DNA from: Anaeromyxobacter sp.
GTDB lineage: Bacteria > Myxococcota > Myxococcia > Myxococcales > Anaeromyxobacteraceae
Length of the DNA stretch: 64,000 nt
Direction of reading: 5' to 3'
Assembly: GCA_016718565.1 (NCBI GenBank)
Contig: JADKCZ010000010.1
Location: 186,001-250,000 of the forward strand
The notes beneath the pieces were generated by a model. The model had not been told where the DNA came from, searched no databases, and saw only the letters and a program-made list of their open reading frames with translations. Each line of letters begins with the position of its first letter. Position 1 is the first letter of the stretch. This document shows positions 57,379 to 64,000 of the stretch, piece after piece. Both the position numbers and the translations under genes were made by a program.

Positions 57379-57529
57379 GGGGGCCCAGTCGCGGCCGCTG
57401 AGCGCTTCCGGACGCGCCTCGCGCACGGGGTCAGCCGGCCTTCCGGCCCTGCCGCATGCCGCCTTGCTCGAACCGACCCAGCGTGTGAGCATCCATCGCC
57501 ACGCCGCCCGTCCACCAGCGAGATCCCCC

Positions 57530-58222
57530 GTGACCGAGACCACCCCACCCACCGCTCGCCCGACCGCCTTCCTCCCGCTCGCGGCCGCCTCCCTGCTGCT
57601 CGGCGGCTGCGCCACCATCTTCACCGGCACCGTCGACACGCTGAACTTCGACGCCAACGTCCCGGGCGTGCGCCTCACCATCGACGGGCAGTACCAGGGC
57701 GAGCTGCCACGGACCGTCGTGATGTCCCGCAACTTCATGGGCGGCCGGCAGTTCGTGGCGCGCTTCGAGAAGGAGGGACACCTGACGCAGGAGTTCAAGC
57801 TGGCCCGCGAGTTCAACACCGTGGCCATCCTGGACGTCAGCAGCACCCTCGTCTCCGGCGGGGTGGACGTCCTGACCGGCTCGCTGATGCGCTTCTCGCC
57901 GCTCGACTATCACGTGCAGATGCTGGCGGAGGGGCAGGAGGCCACCTCGAAGGAGGTCCAGCTCGGTCTGACGTTGCGCCGCTTCGCCCTGGTGAACTTC
58001 CAGGGCCTCCAGCTCGACCTGGCCCGCGGCGGCGGAGAGCACCTGGGCGCCCTGGCCGCCCTGGCGGGCGACGGCGACGAGGCGCTGGCCCGCCAGTTCG
58101 AGCAGGCTGCGCTCCAGGCAGCGATCCCGCTGCTGGAGGCGCCGAGCGCGCCGTTGTTCCTGGAGCGCCTCGACGCCGTGCTGGTGGCGGCCAGGCCGGA
58201 GCTCCGGGTCGGCTGGCTGTAG
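57530..58222 (+). CDS. Lipoprotein with PEGA-like N-terminal domain
   Basis: GTG 57530, 230 aa. The signal peptide ends in a lipobox (SLLLGGC, Cys about 26). The mature start CATIFTGTVDTLNFDA with VPGVRLTIDGQYQGELPRT resembles lipoproteins whose first domain is a PEGA-like beta-sandwich. A hydrophobic Gly/Ser segment (VSSTLVSGGVDVLTGSLM) and a C-terminal helical half follow. Surface or periplasmic role unknown. No neighbours suggest a pathway. Confidence 0.75.
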   Translation: MTETTPPTARPTAFLPLAAASLLLGGCATIFTGTVDTLNFDANVPGVRLTIDGQYQGELPRTVVMSRNFMGGRQFVARFEKEGHLTQEFKLAREFNTVAILDVSSTLVSGGVDVLTGSLMRFSPLDYHVQMLAEGQEATSKEVQLGLTLRRFALVNFQGLQLDLARGGGEHLGALAALAGDGDEALARQFEQAALQAAIPLLEAPSAPLFLERLDAVLVAARPELRVGWL

Positions 58223-58229
58223 GGCGTTC

Positions 58230-58253
58230 GAGGTCGAGGTCGAGGTCGAGGCC
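58230..58253. repeat. Short GAGGTC hexamer block
   Basis: Three GAGGTC units and one GAGGCC follow the lipoprotein stop directly, in the same orientation as the large array at 57223. The lipoprotein gene is thus bracketed by the same repeat. Confidence 0.75.
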
Positions 58254-58321
58254 GGGTCACCTGAACGCCAGGACCACTGAATACTTGCGCAGTGTCAGGG
58301 TCCGGTGGCAGCATCCGCCTC

Positions 58322-60142
58322 ATGCTCACGACCCTGCGAATCTCGGGCTTCGCGATCGTCGACTCGGTCGAGGTGGAGTTCGGCCCCGGGCTGAACGTCC
58401 TCACCGGCGAGACGGGCGCTGGCAAGTCGATCCTGGTGAACGCCCTCCACCTGGTGCTGGGCGGCCGCATGAGCGCCGACGTCCTGCGCGACGGCGCCGA
58501 GGAGGCGGTGGTGGAGGCGCTCTTCGAGCTGCCCGCCGCGCACCCGGTCTTCGAGCGGCTGGCGGCTGCTGGGGTGCCTCGCCAGGAGGGGCCGCCGGCC
58601 GCCACCAGCGAGCTGCTGGTGCGGCGGGTCGCCTCGCGCGGCGGGCGCGGCCGCGCCTACGTGAACGGGGTGCTGGTCACCGCCTCGGTCCTCTCCGAGG
58701 CCTTGCGAGGGGTGGTCGACGTCTCCGGCCAGCACGAGCACGTGTCCCTGCTCGACGAGCGGACACACCTGGCGCTGCTCGACGCCTTCGCCGGCGTGGA
58801 CGCGGCCGAGGGACGGGGCGAGGTCGCGCTGGTGGCCAGGTATCGGCTGGCCCACGGCGCGCTGGCCGCGCTGGCTCGCGAGCGGGACGGGCTGACCCGC
58901 GACGCCGCCGAGCGGGCTCGGCGCGCCGATTACCTGGCCTTCCAGCTGCGCGAGCTCTCCACGGTGGACCCCCGGCCCGGCGAGGACGCGGCCCTGGACG
59001 CGGAGCGGCGGGTCCTCTCCAGCGCCGAGCGGCTCCGCGCCGCGGCGCGCGAGGCGGAGGGGCTGGTCTACGGAGAAGACGGGGCGGCCGGCGAGCGAGT
59101 GGGGCAGGCGGTCCGGGCGCTGCTCGACGCCGCCGCGCTCGACCCCCGGCTCGAGCCCACCCTGGCCCTGCTCCGCTCGGCTGCCATCGAGCTCGACGAG
59201 GCCGGGCGCGAACTGGGGCGCTACGCCGACCTGGCTGGCGGCGACCCCGAGCGGCTGGTCGAGCTGACGGAGCGGCTGGAAGCCATCCGGGCCCTGGCCC
59301 GCAAGCACGGCGGCACGCTGGAGGCCGCGGTGGCCCGGCGCTCCGAGATGGAGGCCGAGCTGGCGGGGCTGGCCGGGGGCGGGGAGCGGCTGGCGGCCCT
59401 CGGGCCGCTGCTGGACGCGGCCGGGGTCGAGGCGGCGGCGCTGGCGGGCCAGCTCTCGCGGGCGCGGCGCAAGGCAGCCCGGGCCTTCGGAGAGGCGGTG
59501 CAGCAGGAGCTCGGCGGACTCGCCATGGCCCGTTGCCAGCTGGAGGTGGCCTTCGCCCCGCCCGAGGGCGGCCTGCCTGTCGGGGGGCTCACGCTCGGGC
59601 CGGACGGTGCGGAGCGGGCCGAACTCCTGCTGGCTCCCAACCCGGGAGAGGCGGCGCGGCCGCTGGCCCGCATCGCGTCCGGAGGGGAGCTTTCCCGGCT
59701 GCTGCTGGCGGTGAAGCGAACGCTGGCCCGGCGCGACCCGGTGCAGTGCTACGTCTTCGACGAGGTGGATGCCGGCATCGGCGGCGCCGTCGCGGAGGCC
59801 ATGGGTCGGGTGCTCTCCGAGGTGAGCCAGGGGCGGCAGGTGGTCTGCATCACACACCTGCCGCAGATCGCCGCGTTCGCAGCGCGCCACCACCGGGTGC
59901 AGAAGCGGGTGGCGGGGGGGCGCACCACCTCGGAGGTCCTGCCGCTGGCCACGCCGGAGGCGCGGCGGCAGGAGGTGGCCCGGATGCTGGCTGGGGCGGT
60001 GGTGACGCCGGCCGCGCTCGAGCATGCCGGGGCGCTCATCGAGGCCGCGGGAGAGGCGCCGGCTCGGGGGAGGCGGGCGGTCGCTGGGCGGGCTGCGGCC
60101 CGGGTAGCGGTGCGGTCCAGGGTTGCGGGGCGTCCAGGGTAG
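58322..60142 (+). CDS. recN: DNA repair protein RecN
   Basis: ATG 58322, 606 aa, an SMC-like ATPase acting in double-strand-break repair. MLTTLRISGFAIVDSVEVEF (split at residue 20) starts the ATPase head. Walker A is GETGAGKSI, DVSGQHEHVSLL is the RecN Q-motif, and the coiled coil spans about 165-400. The C-terminal signature is ASGGELSRLLLAVKR with Walker B VFDEVDAGIGG. The last 35 residues are Arg/Ala/Gly-rich and partly encoded by a 17-bp tandem repeat, so the tail may vary between strains. An imperfect inverted CTGA/TCAG element lies upstream at about 58278-58299, but I do not call it a LexA box. Confidence 0.95.
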   Translation: MLTTLRISGFAIVDSVEVEFGPGLNVLTGETGAGKSILVNALHLVLGGRMSADVLRDGAEEAVVEALFELPAAHPVFERLAAAGVPRQEGPPAATSELLVRRVASRGGRGRAYVNGVLVTASVLSEALRGVVDVSGQHEHVSLLDERTHLALLDAFAGVDAAEGRGEVALVARYRLAHGALAALARERDGLTRDAAERARRADYLAFQLRELSTVDPRPGEDAALDAERRVLSSAERLRAAAREAEGLVYGEDGAAGERVGQAVRALLDAAALDPRLEPTLALLRSAAIELDEAGRELGRYADLAGGDPERLVELTERLEAIRALARKHGGTLEAAVARRSEMEAELAGLAGGGERLAALGPLLDAAGVEAAALAGQLSRARRKAARAFGEAVQQELGGLAMARCQLEVAFAPPEGGLPVGGLTLGPDGAERAELLLAPNPGEAARPLARIASGGELSRLLLAVKRTLARRDPVQCYVFDEVDAGIGGAVAEAMGRVLSEVSQGRQVVCITHLPQIAAFAARHHRVQKRVAGGRTTSEVLPLATPEARRQEVARMLAGAVVTPAALEHAGALIEAAGEAPARGRRAVAGRAAARVAVRSRVAGRPG

Positions 60143-60203
60143 CGGGGGCGTCCAGGGTAGCGGGGCGTCCAGGGTAGCGGGGCGTCCAGGGTGGCGCCTC
60201 CAG
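60103..60203. repeat. 17/18-bp tandem repeat, six copies, overlapping the recN stop
   Basis: Units start at 60103, 60121, 60138, 60156, 60173 and 60190 with consensus GGTAGCGGGGCGTCCAG; two are 18 bp long and the last is degenerate. The recN stop (TAG at 60140-60142) is provided by the repeat itself. Changes in copy number or in the 17-bp phase would alter the RecN C-terminus. Confidence 0.9.
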
Positions 60204-60245
60204 GTCCGAGGAGAGGTCGCCCGGGTACCCTCGGTCCGACTTGCG

Positions 60246-60275
60246 TTGACCCTCCCGTGACGCGGGGGGTAAGTT
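60246..60275 (+). promoter_or_regulatory. Sigma-70-like promoter of the PP2C gene, leaderless
   Basis: TTGACC (60246-60251), 18 bp, TAAGTT (60270-60275), 7 nt, GTG 60283. This is the best -35/-10 pair in the window and supports both the GTG start and a leaderless mRNA. Confidence 0.7.
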
Positions 60276-60282
60276 GCCGCGC

Positions 60283-61143
60283 GTGGCGGCACCGCCCCTT
60301 CGCATCGCCGCGCGCGGCCTGACCGACGTCGGGCAGCGGCGCGACCACAACGAAGACGCGCTCCTGGTAGACGTTGACCTGGGCCTGTTCGTGGTGGCCG
60401 ATGGCATGGGGGGGCACGCCGGCGGCGGCACCGCCTCCCGGCTCGCCGTCGAGACCATCCGGGCCGAGCTGCTGGCGGTGCGGGCGGAGGAGCCCGGCCT
60501 GTTCGGGTCGGGGGCGGAGGGTGAGGAGAACCCGCTGCCGGATCTGCTGCGCGAGGCGGTGGAGCGCGCCTGCGCCGTCATCTTCGAGGCCGCCCAGTCC
60601 GACCTCGAGCTGGCCGGGATGGGCACCACGGTGACGGCGGCGCTCGTGGACGGACGGGCCGCCTTCGTGGCCCACGTCGGCGACAGCAGGGCCTACCTGC
60701 TCCGTGGCGGCCACATCTACCAGGTCACCCAGGATCACTCCCTGGTGGCCGAACAGCTCCGCCTGGGCGCCATCAGCGCCGAGGAGGCCAAGCACAGCCG
60801 CTTCAAGAACATCATCACCCGCTCGGTCGGCTTCGAGCGCGACGTGCTGGTCGACCTCATGGGACTGGAGCTGGAGGGCGGTGACACGCTGGTGGTCTGC
60901 TGCGACGGCCTCTCCAACCTCGTGGAGGACCAGGAGATCCAGCAGCTGGTGGCCGAGCACGGCGTGGACGCCGTCGAGCGGCTGGTCGATCTGGCCAACG
61001 ACCGAGGCGGTGACGACAACATCACGGTCGCCGTGGTCCGGCTGGCCGAGCCCGAAGGCGCGCCAGCCGAGCGCGACGAACAGACCGGGCAGGGCGAGCC
61101 GGGCGAGCAGACCGAGGCGGGCGAGCAGACCAAGGATCCCTGA
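60283..61143 (+). CDS. PP2C-family Ser/Thr protein phosphatase (Stp1/PrpC-like)
   Basis: GTG 60283, 286 aa; the TTG three codons upstream overlaps the -10 box and is rejected. Metal-ligand motifs are DVGQRRDHNEDA, VVADGMGGHAGG, HVGDSRAYLL, VVCCDGLSN and GGDDNITVAVV, all intact. FKNIITRSVGFE belongs to the flap region. It should dephosphorylate proteins targeted by bacterial Ser/Thr kinases. The tail (about 265-286) is a Glu/Gln/Thr-rich repeat (EQTGQGEPGEQTEAGEQT), an unusual low-complexity extension. Confidence 0.92.
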   Translation: MAAPPLRIAARGLTDVGQRRDHNEDALLVDVDLGLFVVADGMGGHAGGGTASRLAVETIRAELLAVRAEEPGLFGSGAEGEENPLPDLLREAVERACAVIFEAAQSDLELAGMGTTVTAALVDGRAAFVAHVGDSRAYLLRGGHIYQVTQDHSLVAEQLRLGAISAEEAKHSRFKNIITRSVGFERDVLVDLMGLELEGGDTLVVCCDGLSNLVEDQEIQQLVAEHGVDAVERLVDLANDRGGDDNITVAVVRLAEPEGAPAERDEQTGQGEPGEQTEAGEQTKDP

Positions 61144-61183
61144 CGGGTCGACCCGAACAGGTGCGCCGCCTCGACCTCGTTCC

Positions 61184-61213
61184 TTGACACCCTTCCGCGA
61201 CGCCTGCTACCCA
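61184..61213 (+). promoter_or_regulatory. Sigma-70-like promoter of the M23 peptidase gene
   Basis: TTGACA (61184-61189) is followed by 18 bp and TACCCA (61208-61213). The gene start at 61276 is about 60 nt downstream, so this transcript has a leader and a GGAG site. Confidence 0.5.
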
Positions 61214-61275
61214 AAGGTCGACTGTCCGGCGCCGGATGCCCGGGCCGTCGCCTTTTGCACCTGGAGCCCGCCCGG

Positions 61276-62193
61276 ATGGCCGAAGCCCCGAAGTCCCAGA
61301 TCTTCACGGTCATCGTGGTCTCCGACCACAGCCAGGCCGTGCGCAAGTTCCGGGTTCCTCGGCGCTGGCTCCAGAACGTGGGCTGGAGCGGCGTCGGCCT
61401 GGCCCTCTTCGCCCTGCTCACCGTCGGCCATTACGTGAGCCTCCTCGGGGCGTCGGGCGAGAACTCGGTGCTCAAGGAGGAGAACGCCCAGCTCCGCAGC
61501 CAGGTGCTGCTGGTCCAGGAGAAGGTGGCCCACATCTCGGCCACCCTCGACAGGGTCGAGCGCTTCGACGCCAAGCTGCGCACCGCCGTGACCACCCTGC
61601 AGGATCCGGAGCGCAACCTGGCCATCGGGCCGGTGGGCTCCGCCGAGCCGGACCTGGCCCCGGCCGGGCCGGCCCCGGCCGCCGAGCAGAACGTCTCTGG
61701 CCTCCCTGGCCGCCTCGGTTCGCTGGAGACCGAGGCCTCCCGCCAGGAGCAGAGCCTGCGGGAGCTCCAGGAGTACTTCGACGACCAGCACTCGTTGCTG
61801 GCCTCCACCCCGTCCATCTGGCCCTCCCGCGGCTGGGTCACCTCCGACTTCGGCACCCGCATCGACCCCGTCTTCGCCGACCGCCAGATGCACGAGGGGC
61901 TGGACATCGCCACGCCCCACGGCCAGCCGGTGCTGGCCCCGTCCGACGGCGTGGTGGTCTTCAGCGGCGTGGAGGGCGGCTACGGCAAGGTGCTGGTCCT
62001 CGACCACGGCTACGGCGTCAAGACCCGCTACGGCCACCTCTCCGAGGTGCTGGTGAAGCTGGGCGACCGGGTGGCGCGGGGCGAGAAGGTGGCGGCGGTG
62101 GGCAACACCGGCAAGTCCACCGGGCCGCACCTGCACTACGAGGTCCGGGTCAACGGCATCCCCGAGAACCCGCGCAAGTTCATCCTCGAGTAG
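61276..62193 (+). CDS. M23-family metallopeptidase (cell-wall endopeptidase)
   Basis: ATG 61276 with GGAG about 10 nt upstream; 305 aa. A cytoplasmic start (IFTVIVVSDHSQAVRKFRVP) leads to one membrane segment (about 38-60), then a coiled coil (about 65-110) and a Pro/Ala linker. The LytM/M23 domain (about 180-305) has GTRIDPVF, zinc ligands in MHEGLDIATP and GPHLHYEVRVNG, and YGHLSEVLV. All four catalytic positions are present, so it is likely an active peptidoglycan endopeptidase, not an EnvC-type activator. Confidence 0.92.
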   Translation: MAEAPKSQIFTVIVVSDHSQAVRKFRVPRRWLQNVGWSGVGLALFALLTVGHYVSLLGASGENSVLKEENAQLRSQVLLVQEKVAHISATLDRVERFDAKLRTAVTTLQDPERNLAIGPVGSAEPDLAPAGPAPAAEQNVSGLPGRLGSLETEASRQEQSLRELQEYFDDQHSLLASTPSIWPSRGWVTSDFGTRIDPVFADRQMHEGLDIATPHGQPVLAPSDGVVVFSGVEGGYGKVLVLDHGYGVKTRYGHLSEVLVKLGDRVARGEKVAAVGNTGKSTGPHLHYEVRVNGIPENPRKFILE

Positions 62194-62410
62194 TCGCGAA
62201 CCCAACCGGCGCAATCTCGACCGGCGCGAGCCCAGCGGGCGGAACCTTGCTCGCGCCCCCGGCCAGGATCGCGAGTCGACCGGCTCGCCCGCTCCACCTG
62301 GCCCACCGCCAGCTGGCTCGCCCCACCTGGCTCGCCCCCCCCCTCCTGACTCGCCGCCCCCTCCTGGCCCGCCGCCCTGGCCCGCCGGGCGGGTGGTCAC
62401 CCCGCGCCAC

Positions 62411-63085
62411 TCACCTCACCGGCGCCCGCCCCACGTCGATGCGCCCGTACCCGACGAACAGCTGCCCGGCCAGCACCCTCGAGCCGTCATCGCGCCGCAG
62501 GCGCGTCCGCAGCGGGGAGTTGAGCGGCCTCCCCGTGCCGTCGCGGGCCGCGTCCGGCCGGGCGAGGTTCAGCTGGGCGCGCGCCACCCCGTGCGTGCCG
62601 CGGTGCAGGAAGGTCACCGTGCCGTCCACGTCCACCCACTCCACCAGGCCGACGTGGGTGAGGGGGTCGTCGAAGTCCCCGTCGCGGTCCCGGTCCCAGG
62701 TGGCGTCGAAGAAGACCAGGTCGCCCGGCGAGGGCCAGCGCCCGCCGGCCCAGCGCTCGCCGAAGCGGCCGGCCGCCTGCCAGGCCGCCGCCACGGCCGA
62801 GGGCTCGCGCGGGGCGGCTGCCCGGAGGATGCGGCGCAGGGTGATCCCCTCGGCGGCGTAGACCGCCTCCACGAAGCCAGAGCAGTCGGGGTTGAAGGTC
62901 TCGCCGGCCACCTCGAACCGCTCCCGCCCCTGGCCCAGCAGGGCGGCGCCCCGGGCGGCCAGGCGGGCCCTCAGGTCGGCCTCGTCGAGGGCCTGGCGCA
63001 GCGAGCGGCCCGGCCCGGCGCAGCCCGCCAGGGCGAGCGCCAGCGCGGCGGCCAGCAGGGCCCGGAAGCGCGGAGGCCTGGTCAC
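62411..63085 (-). CDS. NlpC/P60-type lipoprotein
   Basis: A 224-aa protein with a lipoprotein signal (LALALAGC, Cys about 22). The catalytic Cys is in FNPDCSGFVEAVY and the His in DDPLTHVGLVEWVD, with WPSPGDLVFFDATW between them, the NlpC/P60 arrangement. An acidic Asp/Arg-rich loop (DRDRDGDFDD) may bind calcium. It should hydrolyse peptide bonds in the cell wall or a related substrate. Convergent with the M23 gene, divergent from secA. Confidence 0.8.
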   Translation of the reverse strand: MTRPPRFRALLAAALALALAGCAGPGRSLRQALDEADLRARLAARGAALLGQGRERFEVAGETFNPDCSGFVEAVYAAEGITLRRILRAAAPREPSAVAAAWQAAGRFGERWAGGRWPSPGDLVFFDATWDRDRDGDFDDPLTHVGLVEWVDVDGTVTFLHRGTHGVARAQLNLARPDAARDGTGRPLNSPLRTRLRRDDGSRVLAGQLFVGYGRIDVGRAPVR

Positions 63086-63133
63086 GGCGCCACTCTACGG
63101 GAGCGGGGCGGGGGGACGCCAAAAACCCAAGTG

Positions 63134-63161
63134 TTGACGCGGGCCGCGGGATGGTTATTGG
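63134..63161 (+). promoter_or_regulatory. Promoter of secA
   Basis: TTGACG (63134-63139), 16 bp, TATTGG (63156-63161), in the least G+C-rich part of the gap between the NlpC/P60 gene and secA. The secA ATG is 64 nt further on. Confidence 0.5.
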
Positions 63162-63225
63162 GGTGGCACACGCGGCCGGAAACATCGTAGCTTGGCCGCC
63201 CCTCGAAGAGGCACCCAGAGCGTCC

Positions 63226-64000
<775 letters not shown>

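Noticed and set aside
58278..58299. LexA/SOS box upstream of recN
   Set aside because: There is a CTGA...TCAG inverted pair, but it does not fit a LexA consensus I can state with confidence for this group.

Overview
The window is from a high-G+C bacterium (sampled core lines about 72% G+C). It is rich in two-component hybrids, c-di-GMP enzymes and NtrC-type activators, has ackA-pta, corrinoid and C_GCAxxG_C_C proteins, and many genes preceded by a -10 box only 6-7 nt before the start codon. This fits a myxobacterium-like organism, most likely a relative of Anaeromyxobacter; that is an inference from gene content and composition, not a database match.

Positions 1-6658 look like the right end of an integrated accessory island. 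It holds the C-terminal part of a giant helicase-nuclease (1-2400), a 0.9 kb non-coding stretch with a 26-bp inverted repeat and five regularly spaced palindromes (2401-3307), a two-gene cassette of a NYN/PIN-like nuclease and a NACHT NTPase with pentapeptide-like repeats (3308-6197), an excisionase-type HTH gene (6168-6416, minus), and a displaced 3' tail of a tRNA-Gly gene (6636-6658) followed by an orphaned terminator (6664-6701). The cassette has clearly lower G+C (sampled lines 55-58%). It is the best candidate here for an undescribed, probably anti-phage, system.

6.9-17 kb holds small membrane, exported and lipoprotein genes of unknown function, two of which (6929 and 10855) share the same promoter architecture. 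It also has a DUF302 protein, a methyltransferase, a zinc-ribbon membrane protein, a quinone-reductase/C_GCAxxG pair and a VOC/nitronate monooxygenase pair. 17.4-23.8 kb holds ackA-pta, a lipoate-ligase-like protein, and a corrinoid protein with a UroD-type methyltransferase.

23.8-35.3 kb is a dense signalling block. It comprises a response regulator facing REC-kinase, REC-HDOD and REC-degenerate-HD-GYP genes fused by 4-bp overlaps, then a substrate-binding lipoprotein with a membrane sensor kinase and regulator, a REC-GAF-PAS-kinase-REC hybrid, and a MinD-like ATPase fused to PilZ. 35.3-49.6 kb is mostly housekeeping: MFS exporter, DEAD-box helicase, hybrid kinase, hydrolase, mobA, fabI, MBL hydrolase, erpA, pteridine-reductase-like SDR, PduO-type adenosyltransferase, an ATP-grasp-like protein, a HAD hydrolase and a REC-GGDEF diguanylate cyclase. 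49.9-52.9 kb is a kinase/NtrC-family pair.

53-64 kb holds rarA, nadK, a GNAT enzyme, a lipoprotein, recN, a PP2C phosphatase, an M23 peptidase, an NlpC/P60 lipoprotein and the 5' part of secA. Several families of short tandem repeats (6-, 16- and 17-bp units) and REP-like hairpins are interspersed between these genes.
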